Shown in pieces: positions 17,089 through 25,714 of a stretch of DNA of 64,000 bases. This stretch comes from Alicyclobacillus pomorum DSM 14955 (GTDB taxonomy: Bacteria > Bacillota > Bacilli > Alicyclobacillales > Alicyclobacillaceae): NCBI RefSeq assembly GCF_000472905.1, contig NZ_AXAR01000001.1, positions 140,774 to 204,773 of the forward strand, given 5' to 3'. Position numbers and translations under genes: made by a program. The notes beneath the pieces were generated by a model. It was not told where the DNA came from. It saw nothing but the letters and a program-made list of their open reading frames with translations, and made no database searches. Every line of letters starts with the position of its first letter. The first letter of the stretch is position 1.

Positions 17089-17965
17089 TTCCATCCCTTC
17101 TTTCTCCAGCGGTCACGCCTTGCGCCCCGTCAATGGTGATATCAAGCCCCACGTCGACACTGGTGGCACCATGAGTGAGCGCACCCATGGAGATGTAATC
17201 GACTCCAGTATTTGCAACGGCACGCAGCCGCTCGACACTCATATTTCCGGACGCCTCCAGGGGCACTTTGCCTGCGGTCATTCGAACCGCTTGCTCCATG
17301 GTGGGGCAGTCCATGTTGTCCAGCAAAATCATGTCTACATCGCACTGCAGCGCTTCTTCCAGCTGGGACAGGGTGTCTACTTCCACTTCGACGCGAGTGG
17401 AAATGCTGGCGTACAGTCGCGCGCGGCGCACGGCTTCCCGGACGCTGCCGGCCAGGGCGATGTGGTTGTCCTTAATGAGTATCATGTCGTCGAGCCCGAA
17501 TCGGTGGTTGTGGCCGCCACCCATTCGCACTGCGTACTTTTCGAGCGTTCGCCACCCCGGGGTCGTCTTCCGGGTATCGAGAAGCTTGGCCTTCGTGCCT
17601 TCCAGTTCCGCAACCGCTCGTGCAGTGGCCGTCGCAATACCCGTAAGGCGGGCGAGAAAGTTCAGCGCCGTGCGCTCACCGGACAGCACGGAGAGGGCGG
17701 GGCCTTCCACCTGACACACGAGCGCCTTCTCAGACAGGTGCGTGCCGTCCGATATGGCAGGAATCACCTGCACGCGGGGATCGAGCGTTTGAAATACGGC
17801 CTGTACCACAGGCAACCCCGCGACCACGGCTGGCTGCTTGATGTAGATGGCTGCAGCGGCACTCCACTCAGGGTCCATGATGGCTTCCGATGTCTGATCT
17901 CCACGGCCGATGTCTTCCTGCAATGCAAGTCGAATCAAACGATATACAGAATCTAATAGAATCAC
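17069..17965 (-). CDS. nadC: Nicotinate-nucleotide pyrophosphorylase (carboxylating)
   Basis: A 298-residue quinolinate phosphoribosyltransferase, joining quinolinate to PRPP to form nicotinate mononucleotide. Catalytic and binding segments EDIGRGDQT, DTRKTTPGWR, MGGGHNHRFGL and VEVEVDTL, plus LEASGNMS, are clear. GTG 17965 was chosen because GGGAGG is seven bases upstream; a longer in-frame form reaching 18037 would cover the promoter. First gene of the NAD operon. Confidence 0.95.
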   Translation of the reverse strand: MILLDSVYRLIRLALQEDIGRGDQTSEAIMDPEWSAAAAIYIKQPAVVAGLPVVQAVFQTLDPRVQVIPAISDGTHLSEKALVCQVEGPALSVLSGERTALNFLARLTGIATATARAVAELEGTKAKLLDTRKTTPGWRTLEKYAVRMGGGHNHRFGLDDMILIKDNHIALAGSVREAVRRARLYASISTRVEVEVDTLSQLEEALQCDVDMILLDNMDCPTMEQAVRMTAGKVPLEASGNMSVERLRAVANTGVDYISMGALTHGATSVDVGLDITIDGAQGVTAGERRDGNEPPRV

Positions 17966-18002
17966 CAGAACACCTCCCGGCGGTGAATCAAGCAATCGAA
18001 TT

Positions 18003-18031
18003 TGTATGAACATGTGTATATACACTTGTAA
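18003..18031 (-). promoter_or_regulatory. Promoter/operator of NAD operon
   Basis: On the minus strand TTACAA (18026-18031) and CATACA (18003-18008) are 17 bases apart. Their spacer carries the perfect palindrome GTGTATATACAC (18014-18025), extended by ACA/TGT-like flanks. The layout resembles the operators of NiaR (YrxA), the niacin-responsive NAD repressor of Bacillota, which recognises ACA-GTGT type half-sites. No niaR gene is in the window, so the assignment is inference. Confidence 0.55.
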
Positions 18032-18191
18032 CCTCAACTAATGTACACCCTGGATGCGAAAATGACCAGACTTTGTCGACATCGAATGTGCTGCCATTCG
18101 AATTTTCAATGGGAGGCAGACGACTTCCGATGAACCACAATGGGGGAATTCACTATGATAAACGTGACAGCTAGCGAAACGGGGTGTTGTT

Positions 18192-18962
18192 GTGGAGCAT
18201 GAAAAACGATTGGTCCAACAGCAATTTGGAAAAACGGCGGCGTCGTATGTAGCGAGCCGTACGCATGGTGATGAGGCATCGCTATCTCAACTGATTCAGA
18301 TGCTCCATCCACAAGCGACGTGGATTGGCCTCGATATCGCCACAGGCGGTGGACATCTGGCGGGAGCCCTGGCTCCTCATGTCACCTGGATGTTTGCGAC
18401 AGACATCACGCCGGACATGTTAGCCGCTGCAAGAGGTCACCTGACAAAAAACGGGTGCACCAATGTGGGATATGTGGTAGCAGATGCGGAGCAACTCCCG
18501 TTTCTGGAGGACAGTTTTGACGTAGTCACGTGCCGCATTGCAGCACATCACTTCCCGAACCCAAAGGCGTTTGTGGCAGAGGTCCGCAGAGTGTTAAAAC
18601 CAGGTGGTCGGTTTCTGTTGGTGGACAACGTGGCTCCAGAGGATGACGACTGCGCGCAGTTTCTCAACACGTTTGAAAAGATGCGCGACATCAGCCACGT
18701 ACGGTGTTTGAAAGTCTCGGAGTGGACTGGAGTGTTCCAGGAACAAGGTTTGACTGTGGTTCGGCAGGAGCAGAAGAGAAAAACACTGGAGTTTGAGCCG
18801 TGGATGGAACGCATGGCTGAGAGCGAGGAGCACAGGCAGGCGGTTGAGCAGTATCTGCTACAGGCAACCGAAAAGCAGAAACAAACATTTTCCATTGATG
18901 TCTCTGAAGGAAGAGTTTCGCAATTTGCGATGGACGAATGGGCGGTTGTTTGTGAAGGATAG
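18192..18962 (+). CDS. Class I SAM-dependent methyltransferase
   Basis: A 256-residue methyltransferase with the SAM-binding motif LDIATGGGHLA (near residue 47), the acidic D-I-T-P-D-M strand end, VVADAEQLPF and the post-motif VRRVLKPGGRFLLVD. The fold resembles UbiE/YcgJ-like small-molecule methyltransferases. The start is GTG with a weak GGGGTG ribosome site; no in-frame ATG is available near it. It is monocistronic, divergent from the NAD operon. The substrate is unknown. Confidence 0.88.
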   Translation: MEHEKRLVQQQFGKTAASYVASRTHGDEASLSQLIQMLHPQATWIGLDIATGGGHLAGALAPHVTWMFATDITPDMLAAARGHLTKNGCTNVGYVVADAEQLPFLEDSFDVVTCRIAAHHFPNPKAFVAEVRRVLKPGGRFLLVDNVAPEDDDCAQFLNTFEKMRDISHVRCLKVSEWTGVFQEQGLTVVRQEQKRKTLEFEPWMERMAESEEHRQAVEQYLLQATEKQKQTFSIDVSEGRVSQFAMDEWAVVCEG

Positions 18963-18972
18963 CGGATATCCA

Positions 18973-18993
18973 GAGGGGGCCAGTGGCCCCTTC
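18973..18993. terminator. GC-rich hairpin between convergent genes
   Basis: A nine-pair stem (GAGGGGGCC / GGCCCCTTC, one G-T pair) with a three-base loop lies between the methyltransferase stop and the small helical protein stop. It lacks a U-tract on either strand, so termination activity is uncertain. Confidence 0.4.
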
Positions 18994-18998
18994 ACGAA

Positions 18999-19259
18999 TT
19001 ACGACGGATTCAGGTCGGACAGCGTGTCTTGCGCATCCGCAAGCTCCGCGCGTGCCTCTTCAAGCGCTTGTTTGTTGTCGGAGTTCACAGCGGATTCCAC
19101 GGCGTTACCGGCCTTCTCGACGGCATTCGAAGCTTGATCTACCGCGGTGTCGGTCGGATGGGACTCCGCCTGGTGAACTGCCCGCGTCGCTTTGGCGACA
19201 GAAGCCTGAGCCTGGGAGAGTGGGCTTTGCGACTGCATGCTGGTTGATTCCTTCGCCAA
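18999..19259 (-). CDS. Small Ala-rich helical protein, hypothetical
   Basis: An 86-residue, highly charged, Ala/Gln/Ser-rich protein with no hydrophobic segment. It has repeated ASNAVEKAGNAVESAV-like heptads and is predicted to be almost wholly alpha-helical or coiled coil. It starts at TTG with AAAGGAG nine bases upstream. Small proteins of this look occur in spore formers, but I do not recognise a named family, so a spore role is only a guess. Confidence 0.65.
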   Translation of the reverse strand: MAKESTSMQSQSPLSQAQASVAKATRAVHQAESHPTDTAVDQASNAVEKAGNAVESAVNSDNKQALEEARAELADAQDTLSDLNPS

Positions 19260-19391
19260 TTCTCACCGCTCCTTTCCATGGACTGCTTCAGTTCCTTAAT
19301 GTGAGCAGGAATGGTCATTTTATGTGCTCACATGGAGATCCCACTTTGGCGGGAGCGGTTTCGACGGAAGTGTAACGCCAGAATGGCTACG

Positions 19392-20315
19392 TCATCGGTG
19401 TGCCAACATCCATTGGAGAATGTCTGCAGCGACCTCGTCGCGATTCAGCTCGTTGAGCATCTCATGGCGCCCATCCCGGTACAACTTGACGGAGACGTCT
19501 GAAAATCCAGCGTTGTAGAGTTGGCGGACGTACTTCCGCACGCCCTTCCCGTGTCCGCCCACCGGATCTTTCTCTCCAGAGAAAATGAACATTGGGAGGT
19601 CTTTCGGCGTGTTGGCCAGCGTTCGCGCGGACAGTGCCTCCATCAAACCGGCATAGAAGTGGTAGAACGATTCGTTGGTAAACGGCTGTCCACAATACGG
19701 GTCTTGGGTGTAGCGGTCGACTTCATTGGCGTCGCGGGACAGCCAGTCGAAATCGGTTCGAGTGGGTTTGAACGATTGGTTGTACCTGCCAAAGACCAAG
19801 CGGTTTAGACTTTTGCTGCGCGCGGTGAATCCTTTGGAACGCATCTTTCGTTTGGCGAGGTGCATGCCGACACGTACCGCTACGCGAGGAGGAGACCCGG
19901 TCCCGGAAAGGATGGCGCCTGCCACAGTGTCTCCGTACTTTCCGAGGTACAGCCGCACGAGGAAGGAGCCCATGCTGTGGCCCAATACATACACAGGTAG
20001 GGCCTGGTGTCGCGTACGAATCACGTCGTTCACTGTCTTGATGTCTTCGGCCATGCGCCGGAACCCGTCAGGACCAATGTCCCCAAGCAACTCGGGGGAT
20101 GGCGCCGTCTGCCCGTGCCCACGCTGGTCGTGCCCGTATACGACATAGCCATGTTCTGTTGCGCACGCAGCAAGTCGGGCGTACCGGGCGGCCGTCTCGC
20201 TCATGCCGTGGACAATGTGCAAAATCCCAACGGGGGAATCCTCGTCGGGGGACCACTGATAGACAAACAGCTTCTGACCGTCCCAGGTCGGAACGGTAAA
20301 GGTCTGTTCCTGCAC
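19392..20315 (-). CDS. Alpha/beta hydrolase (monoacylglycerol lipase/lysophospholipase-like)
   Basis: A 307-residue hydrolase of the serine aminopeptidase/Hydrolase_4 group. The nucleophile elbow GHSMG, the acid in SGEKDPVGG and the histidine in DGRHEMLNE form the triad, and HGMSETAARY supplies the oxyanion strand. Similar enzymes split monoacylglycerols or lysophospholipids. GTG 20315 was chosen because GAGGAGG is eight bases upstream; the ATG at 20345 has no ribosome site. No signal peptide is seen, so it is cytosolic. Confidence 0.87.
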   Translation of the reverse strand: MQEQTFTVPTWDGQKLFVYQWSPDEDSPVGILHIVHGMSETAARYARLAACATEHGYVVYGHDQRGHGQTAPSPELLGDIGPDGFRRMAEDIKTVNDVIRTRHQALPVYVLGHSMGSFLVRLYLGKYGDTVAGAILSGTGSPPRVAVRVGMHLAKRKMRSKGFTARSKSLNRLVFGRYNQSFKPTRTDFDWLSRDANEVDRYTQDPYCGQPFTNESFYHFYAGLMEALSARTLANTPKDLPMFIFSGEKDPVGGHGKGVRKYVRQLYNAGFSDVSVKLYRDGRHEMLNELNRDEVAADILQWMLAHR

Positions 20316-20453
20316 AGAGGGCACCTCCTCGCTATGAACGGTCATGTCTGGATTGGTCGTACGTTGACGCTGCCGTTAAAAATTCGAATCTCTACGATGA
20401 ATTATACGAGTGACTGAGATATGATGCTATCAAGGAATGAAGGGGGCGTAGTG

Positions 20454-21590
20454 GTGTATTCAACCATCCTGTTTGATATCGACGGTGTCATGTTGAGCGA
20501 AGAGCGGTACTTTGACGCATCTGCACTGACCGTGTACGAGATGCTGTGTAGCGACGACTGGTTGGGGCTCCGTGTCGACGGACTGCCGGATTTCACGGTG
20601 CAACCAGATGATGAACACATCCAGCACATTCGATCCACGGTCTTTGCGAACGACGCTGTGCTGGACACCATGAAGTCGGCCGGTGTCAATGCAAACTGGG
20701 ATATGGTGTACTTGCAGTTCATGTACCAGTGGTACCGTTTGCTGCGAGAGGTGTCAATCTCCAAGCCGCACTGGCGGCAGGTTCGGGATGCGCTGGACGA
20801 GTCCTGGGGACACGAGTCCATTCGCGCGGTGGGTTCGATTTTGAGAGAACACGGGTGCAGCATCCAGCCAGAATCGTTCGCAGCGTTCTCTCAACGTTTT
20901 GGAGATTGTGCCGATAGGGCGGCGATGTTCACGAAGATTGAACAGTGGTTTGCCGAATTGTTCGAATCCGAAGGGCAGCTGGCTGACGACTTGCAGACCG
21001 TGTACGACCTCGGTGTCGACGTGTTTCAGGCCTGGTACTTGGGTGACGAATACAGCGCGGGGCCTGCCGTCGGAAAACACGGGTTCGTCCAGCAGGAAAT
21101 CCCGCTCGCAGCGCCGGAATCGCTTGCTGCGCTGTTTGAACTCTGTACCAAAACGGGTGCCACCTTGGGCGTCGCGACCGGGCGTCCGCAGATTGAAACG
21201 GAAGTACCGTTTCACGTGTACGGGTGGGAACGGCACTTCCCGAAAAATCGGATCACGACTGCCTCAGACGTGCGCCAAACGGAGCAGCGGTACCCGCATT
21301 TGCGGCCCTTGTCGAAGCCGCACCCTTTCTCCTACGTGAGAAGTTGGCTCGGCACCAACGCTGAATCCGCTCTTGCACAGACGTTACCGCTTCCGACCGA
21401 AGTGGGCCAAAGCATTCTCATCGTCGGCGACTCGGTGGCGGACTGGAAAGCTGCCAGGTCCATGGGGTGTCACTTTGCCGCTGTGTTGACGGGGCTGACC
21501 GGCGCGCAAGCTCGTCAGACGTTCGAACAACTGGGGTGTGAGTACATTCTTAACAACGTTCTCGACCTCGCACAGGCGTTACACCTCTAG
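20454..21590 (+). CDS. HAD family hydrolase with large cap insertion
   Basis: A 378-residue HAD-superfamily protein. Motif I is ILFDIDGVML (nucleophile Asp and acid Asp), motif II is in GVATGRPQ, the motif III lysine is likely LSKPHPF, and motif IV is VGDSVADWKAA. About 180 residues lie between motifs I and II, a large helical cap that would set substrate specificity. GTG 20454 sits seven bases after GGGGG; GTG 20451 is an alternative. The C-terminus overlaps the end of the convergent DUF4931 gene by twelve bases. Likely a phosphatase; substrate unknown. Confidence 0.82.
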   Translation: MYSTILFDIDGVMLSEERYFDASALTVYEMLCSDDWLGLRVDGLPDFTVQPDDEHIQHIRSTVFANDAVLDTMKSAGVNANWDMVYLQFMYQWYRLLREVSISKPHWRQVRDALDESWGHESIRAVGSILREHGCSIQPESFAAFSQRFGDCADRAAMFTKIEQWFAELFESEGQLADDLQTVYDLGVDVFQAWYLGDEYSAGPAVGKHGFVQQEIPLAAPESLAALFELCTKTGATLGVATGRPQIETEVPFHVYGWERHFPKNRITTASDVRQTEQRYPHLRPLSKPHPFSYVRSWLGTNAESALAQTLPLPTEVGQSILIVGDSVADWKAARSMGCHFAAVLTGLTGAQARQTFEQLGCEYILNNVLDLAQALHL

Positions 21591-22364
21591 GCGCTCTTGC
21601 TCGACGAAGTAGCGCTCCTTGATTTCCTCCGCGACTTCGTCAATGCGGTCTGACACTTGCGGGATGCCAAATCCTACATACAGTGGTGAAGTGACGAAGC
21701 GAGGCACTATTTTCACGCGCCACTCGCCATGTAACCCATAGAAAAACAGATTGTAACTGTTGCAGTTTCGGCTGAAGTGATTCATGATGTAGTGCACCGC
21801 GATTTGCGTGAAATCGGCGCAGTCATCGAGATATCGAAGGTCGTCCAGAAGGACGTTGAATTCTACAAATCCGACGCGCGGCAGGGTGGATACGTTCAAC
21901 TCCACCCCTTGCCGCTTGGCGATGACAATTCCCGTGAACTGCGACTCTTCCACATGTTGCATGGCGTCCACATACTTCAATCCGACAATCTGCATGTGTG
22001 GGTGACGAATGGTTCCGCCCGAGTACGGTCCGTGATTCTTGTAAAACAGGACGGAGGCGTAGTCCCCGCTGTCGGACATGTCCTGCCATTTCGCGAATGC
22101 GAAACGGAACAGGCGATGCAGGTGATCCGGCGTGTACAGGGACAGGTCGGAGTCACACTCATGGGTTTCAATGATGACGGTTTGCAACGTATCTTCCAGC
22201 ACCGGATACTTGTTTTTCAACCAAATGATATTGCCCTCTTCTGCGAGAATTCCAGACAGTTGAGAACGGTTACAAAATGGACACGCGGTCTCGCGATTCA
22301 CGATGCTTTCTGGCTTTTGCCGTCCGATGTGCGAGTTAAAGCGCAGGTGTGTGTTCGAAGACAT
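21579..22364 (-). CDS. DUF4931 family protein (GalT/HIT-like)
   Basis: A 261-residue protein resembling galactose-1-phosphate uridylyltransferases of the HIT superfamily. Visible features are an N-terminal zinc-type CPFC pair and GGTIRHPHMQIVG, with the HxHxQ-like active-site histidines. It is shorter than true GalT, and no Leloir genes are near, so it is best left as a nucleotidyl-transfer or hydrolase candidate. ATG 22364 has GGGAGG upstream, and a TATAAT -10 box on the minus strand lies at 22397-22402. Confidence 0.8.
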   Translation of the reverse strand: MSSNTHLRFNSHIGRQKPESIVNRETACPFCNRSQLSGILAEEGNIIWLKNKYPVLEDTLQTVIIETHECDSDLSLYTPDHLHRLFRFAFAKWQDMSDSGDYASVLFYKNHGPYSGGTIRHPHMQIVGLKYVDAMQHVEESQFTGIVIAKRQGVELNVSTLPRVGFVEFNVLLDDLRYLDDCADFTQIAVHYIMNHFSRNCNSYNLFFYGLHGEWRVKIVPRFVTSPLYVGFGIPQVSDRIDEVAEEIKERYFVEQERLEV

Positions 22365-22744
22365 CCAGATTCCTCCCTGTCCGCGCGGATGACCCTATTA
22401 TACCTTCATCGATTTGAGTGCCGATCCACTTTCGTGGTATGGGCAAGGTCTGCGCATCGCATAGATTCTCTCTGGCGCGCAGACACTACAACGCATGCGG
22501 CCAGGCAAAAGCGGGTCCAAACGGTCAATTTTTCATGGCTTTCTCGTGACATTTTCGTGGCGGTCACCATCATGGATGGTCAAAACATTTGTGTGCTATG
22601 ATCCATTGCGGTACTTTTATAGCAGAGGCCAGCGTGTCGCAAGATGTCTGAGTATGTTGTGCGAACAGGCGAAAAAACTCGGACACGCCTTGTAGAGCCG
22701 TTGACTGTAGCGGTGAATGTATTCGGTGAAGGAGAGCTCCAGCC
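22365..22744. other. Divergent intergenic region, DUF4931 to hemQ
   Basis: This 380-base spacer holds the minus-strand ribosome site and TATAAT -10 box of the DUF4931 gene at its left, and the plus-strand hemQ promoter at 22589-22617. A hemQ leader of roughly 120 bases follows. I see no RNA fold of a known class and no gene in it. Confidence 0.5.
22589..22617 (+). promoter_or_regulatory. Candidate promoter of hemQ-trhO
   Basis: TTGTGT (22589-22594) and TACTTT (22612-22617) are 17 bases apart. The match is fair rather than strong. Confidence 0.45.
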
Positions 22745-23491
22745 ATGAACGAAGCCGTGCAAACAATAGAAGGTTGGTACACATATCACGATTTTCGCAA
22801 AGTGAATTGGTCTGCGTGGAAGGCCGCGAGTGCGTCGGATCGTCGACAAGCGTTGGACGAGCTGCTCAGCTTGTCTAGAGAATTCGCGGATGACGCAAAA
22901 AACAAGCGGGGGGCCTACGGACAGTACGCCATTGCAGGGCACAAGGCAGATTTGCTATTCTTGCACATGCGCCCCACCCTCGATGAGCTCAATGAGGTCA
23001 AGGCCCGCTTCCAAAAAACGCGGTTTGCGGATTACACGACGGATTCGTACTCTTACGTGTCCATCGTCGAACTCAGCGCATATTTGGCCAAGCCGGGGGT
23101 GGATGTCGACTCCGACCCGTACCTGCAGAGCAGACTAAAGCCTACGCTTCCAGATACACAGTACGTGTGCTTCTATCCAATGAACAAGCGCCGTCAAGGC
23201 GAGGACAACTGGTACATGTTGTCGCTGGAAGAACGTCGGGAAATGATGAAGAGCCACGGCCTGATTGGGCGGAGTTATGCAGGTAAGGTGACGCAAATCA
23301 TCACAGGGTCAGTCGGTCTGGACGACTGGGAATGGGGTGTCACCCTCTTCAGCGAGGATGCATTGCAGTTTAAGAAATTGGTGTACGAGATGCGCTTTGA
23401 TGAAGCGAGTGCGCGGTTTGGTGAATTTGGACCGTTCCTCGTTGGAAACAAGTTGACGGACGCAGCCTTGGAACGTTTGCTGCAAGTATGA
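22745..23491 (+). CDS. hemQ: Coproheme decarboxylase HemQ
   Basis: A 248-residue member of the chlorite dismutase family that decarboxylates coproheme to heme b, the last step of the Gram-positive coproporphyrin pathway. The catalytic tyrosine lies in FYPMNKRR (Tyr144) and the heme-ligand histidine in MMKSHG (His171). The Arg found in true chlorite dismutases is not at the expected place, consistent with HemQ. ATG 22745 has GGAGAG nearby. Its stop overlaps the next start by four bases (ATGA), so trhO is translationally coupled. Heme made here also feeds the cytochrome oxidase encoded later in the window. Confidence 0.95.
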   Translation: MNEAVQTIEGWYTYHDFRKVNWSAWKAASASDRRQALDELLSLSREFADDAKNKRGAYGQYAIAGHKADLLFLHMRPTLDELNEVKARFQKTRFADYTTDSYSYVSIVELSAYLAKPGVDVDSDPYLQSRLKPTLPDTQYVCFYPMNKRRQGEDNWYMLSLEERREMMKSHGLIGRSYAGKVTQIITGSVGLDDWEWGVTLFSEDALQFKKLVYEMRFDEASARFGEFGPFLVGNKLTDAALERLLQV

Positions 23492-24426
23492 CGACAACAT
23501 TGGAACAGACAGGTGAATGTACAGTGAACGACCGAGACACACAAGCGTACCAAGTGCTCTTGTACTACAAGTACGTGAAGATTGATAACCCTGAGGAATT
23601 CGCGAAAGACCACTTGGAGTTCTGCAAGGCAGTGGGTCTGCGTGGGCGAATCCTCGTGGCGCACGAAGGCATTAACGGAACGGTGTCGGGCACGGTGTCG
23701 CAAACCGGACAGTACATGATGCACATGCATGCGGATCCGAGGTTCCGCGACATGGAATTCAAAATCGAGCCGACCAACGGACATGTATTCAAGCGCTTGT
23801 CTGTGCGGCCCAGGAAGGAAATTGTGCATCTTGGACTCGAAGACGATATCGACCCGAATCAGTTAACGGGCAAGTACCTCGAGCCGAAAGAGTTCTACGA
23901 AATGCTGAACCGCGAGGACGTTATTGTGCTCGATGCTCGGAACGACTACGAATATGACATCGGTCACTTTAAAGGGGCGATTCGCCCGAATGTCAGGACG
24001 TTTCGTGAGTTACCCCAGTGGATTCGGGAGAACCTCACACAGTACAAAGATAAGAAGGTCATCATGTACTGTACGGGCGGCATTCGGTGCGAAAAACTGT
24101 CTGGTTTTCTGTTGCGCGAGGGATTTCAGGATGTTTCGCAGCTGCACGGGGGCATCATCCGGTACGGCCAGGATCCCGAAGTGCAGGGGAAAGGGTTTGA
24201 AGGCAAGTGTTACGTCTTCGACGAGCGCATCTCAGTGCGCGTCAATCGGTTGGAAGACAAAGTGGTGGGCCAGTGTCATCACTGTGGAAAGCCGGAAGAC
24301 CGATACATCAACTGTGCTTATCCACCGTGCCACAAACAATACATTTGCTGTGAAGCGTGTGAAACTGAACACGAAGGATTTTGTTCGGACGAGTGCAGAG
24401 AACTGGCACTGCAGAGCCAACGGTAA
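23488..24426 (+). CDS. trhO: tRNA uridine(34) hydroxylase TrhO (rhodanese domain)
   Basis: A 312-residue protein of the YceA/YbfQ type: N-terminal acylphosphatase-like domain, central rhodanese domain with catalytic cysteine in CTGGIRCEK (Cys195), and a C-terminal cysteine-rich zinc segment (CHHCGK ... CCEACE). It makes 5-hydroxyuridine at the wobble position of some tRNAs using oxygen. The ATG overlaps the hemQ stop; a GTG at 23524 with AGGTG upstream is a possible alternative start twelve residues later. A terminator overlaps the stop codon. Confidence 0.92.
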   Translation: MTTTLEQTGECTVNDRDTQAYQVLLYYKYVKIDNPEEFAKDHLEFCKAVGLRGRILVAHEGINGTVSGTVSQTGQYMMHMHADPRFRDMEFKIEPTNGHVFKRLSVRPRKEIVHLGLEDDIDPNQLTGKYLEPKEFYEMLNREDVIVLDARNDYEYDIGHFKGAIRPNVRTFRELPQWIRENLTQYKDKKVIMYCTGGIRCEKLSGFLLREGFQDVSQLHGGIIRYGQDPEVQGKGFEGKCYVFDERISVRVNRLEDKVVGQCHHCGKPEDRYINCAYPPCHKQYICCEACETEHEGFCSDECRELALQSQR

Positions 24427-24441
24427 CGTTGGCTCTGTTTT
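24413..24441 (+). terminator. Rho-independent terminator of hemQ-trhO
   Basis: A ten-base stem (AGAGCCAACG / CGTTGGCTCT) has a four-base loop holding the stop codon, followed by GTTTTG. Confidence 0.9.
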
Positions 24442-24548
24442 GTGTCCAGCATTTTCGTGTGGATTGGCGCGAGTTGAAATATCATGTTCCAATGGGTCAA
24501 ATGCAAGGTATGTACAATATTCGCGTCATTGCGTTGCCTTCGCAAGCC

Positions 24549-25148
24549 TCAGAAGATGGACCATCCAAGTTGGCGGAAGAAGTCGGCCAGGAGGTACAAC
24601 GGAAGCCCTACGACGGTAAAGTAATCTCCGTGGATACCCGTGACAAGGGTAGAACCGAGGCCTTGTATGGCGTACGCTCCCGCCTTGTCCATGGGTTCTC
24701 CGCTTTTGACATAGCGAGTGATCTCTTCCCGAATCAGTGGCCGCATGGTCACTTCCGTTCGCGAATGGCTGACCAGCGTCCTCGCATCTGGGATCCGCCA
24801 GACACACAGTCCGGTATATACTTCGTGGGTTCGTCCTTGAAGCATCGTCAGCATGTCCTCGGCATGCGCTTCCGATGTAGGTTTGCCCAGGATTTGTCCG
24901 TCGAGGACGACGATAGTATCTGCGCCAATGATGACGGTATCACGCTGCGTTGCTTGATACTTCGCTGCGATTGCGGACGCTTTACGGCGGGCCAAAGTCT
25001 CGACGAAAGCAGACGGCGGGATCTGTTCTGCAATGTGTTCATCCGCGTCGCTGACCTCGGCCCGAAAGGGTAGGCCGAGCGTACTGAGCAGTTCTTTTCG
25101 CCGTGGAGATCCGGAAGCGAGTACAATGTCAGGGTTTGTTGTGGTCAC
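24549..25148 (-). CDS. maf: Maf-type nucleoside triphosphate pyrophosphatase
   Basis: A 199-residue Maf/YhdE protein that hydrolyses non-canonical or excess nucleotides (dTTP/UTP group). The signature ASGSPRRKELL, the catalytic GADTIVVLDG and KPTSEAHAEDML motifs, and YAIQGLGS are intact. It starts at GTG 25148 with AGGTGA upstream. In many Bacilli maf precedes radC-mreBCD, but here it stands alone. Confidence 0.93.
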   Translation of the reverse strand: MTTTNPDIVLASGSPRRKELLSTLGLPFRAEVSDADEHIAEQIPPSAFVETLARRKASAIAAKYQATQRDTVIIGADTIVVLDGQILGKPTSEAHAEDMLTMLQGRTHEVYTGLCVWRIPDARTLVSHSRTEVTMRPLIREEITRYVKSGEPMDKAGAYAIQGLGSTLVTGIHGDYFTVVGLPLYLLADFFRQLGWSIF

Positions 25149-25190
25149 GAGATTTCACCTTGCTTTCGCGCTTCTGTGTTTTATCTTCTC

Positions 25191-25207
25191 CAGTATACTG
25201 CGCAGTA
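25191..25207. repeat. Nested palindromes upstream of maf
   Basis: CAGTATACTG (25191-25200) and TACTGCGCAGTA (25196-25207) are both perfect palindromes that share TACTG. They lie about 45 bases upstream of the maf start and could be an operator. Confidence 0.4.
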
Positions 25208-25291
25208 ACCAGTGGTCTACACCGGATGAGCCGATGGAGGAACTTGAAGCACCGGAGTTTGGACGACTGGAGTGGCTGATGGGACAGGTAG

Positions 25292-25322
25292 AAAAGGGGC
25301 TGCCCGTGTGCAGCCCCTTTTT
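25292..25322. terminator. Bidirectional terminator
   Basis: A twelve-base perfect stem (AAAAGGGGCTGC / GCAGCCCCTTTT) with a six-base loop and T-runs on both strands. It ends tlp on the minus strand. Confidence 0.85.
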
Positions 25323-25336
25323 CTGGGTGTGTGCGG

Positions 25337-25567
25337 TTACTTCAGATACTGCTGCGAATCCGATTCATCCGCAATTTCTTCCCGTAGCCCTTCAATGGCC
25401 CGTTCTCGGCGGTCGTTTTTGGCTTCCAGCGCCTCGCGGTCCTTCGCGTTCATTTCGTCGCTGTGCGCCTTGAGGAAGTCTTCGGACTCCCGCAGATTTG
25501 CCATGGTATTCTGGATATTGTTCGCAATGCGGTCCACATTGTCGCTCCGATCATCCGGCTTTGGCAT
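25337..25567 (-). CDS. tlp: Small acid-soluble spore protein Tlp
   Basis: A 76-residue hydrophilic protein beginning MPKPDDRSDNVDRI, with central NTMANLRESEDFL and EAKNDRRERAIEGLREEI. This is the conserved pattern of the Tlp spore protein family, made in the forespore under sigma-G. ATG 25567 has GAAGGAGAG upstream. Its presence is direct evidence for an endospore former. I could not find a convincing sigma-G promoter by eye. Confidence 0.92.
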   Translation of the reverse strand: MPKPDDRSDNVDRIANNIQNTMANLRESEDFLKAHSDEMNAKDREALEAKNDRRERAIEGLREEIADESDSQQYLK

Positions 25568-25714
25568 ACAGGCACTCTCCTTCGCGTTGATGGACTGGGG
25601 TTGTGGGACTCACAGAACGATATTCTGCGCACCCATCACCGATTTATGTGGGCGTGGACCGTTACTTTTTGGCGGCCTGGGCTCAGAGATCTGAAGTAAG
25701 GAGGATACACGGTA

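Noticed and set aside
25033..25473. Plus-strand open frame between maf and tlp
   Set aside because: It overlaps both opposite-strand genes and runs through a strong terminator; no ribosome site or similarity was seen.
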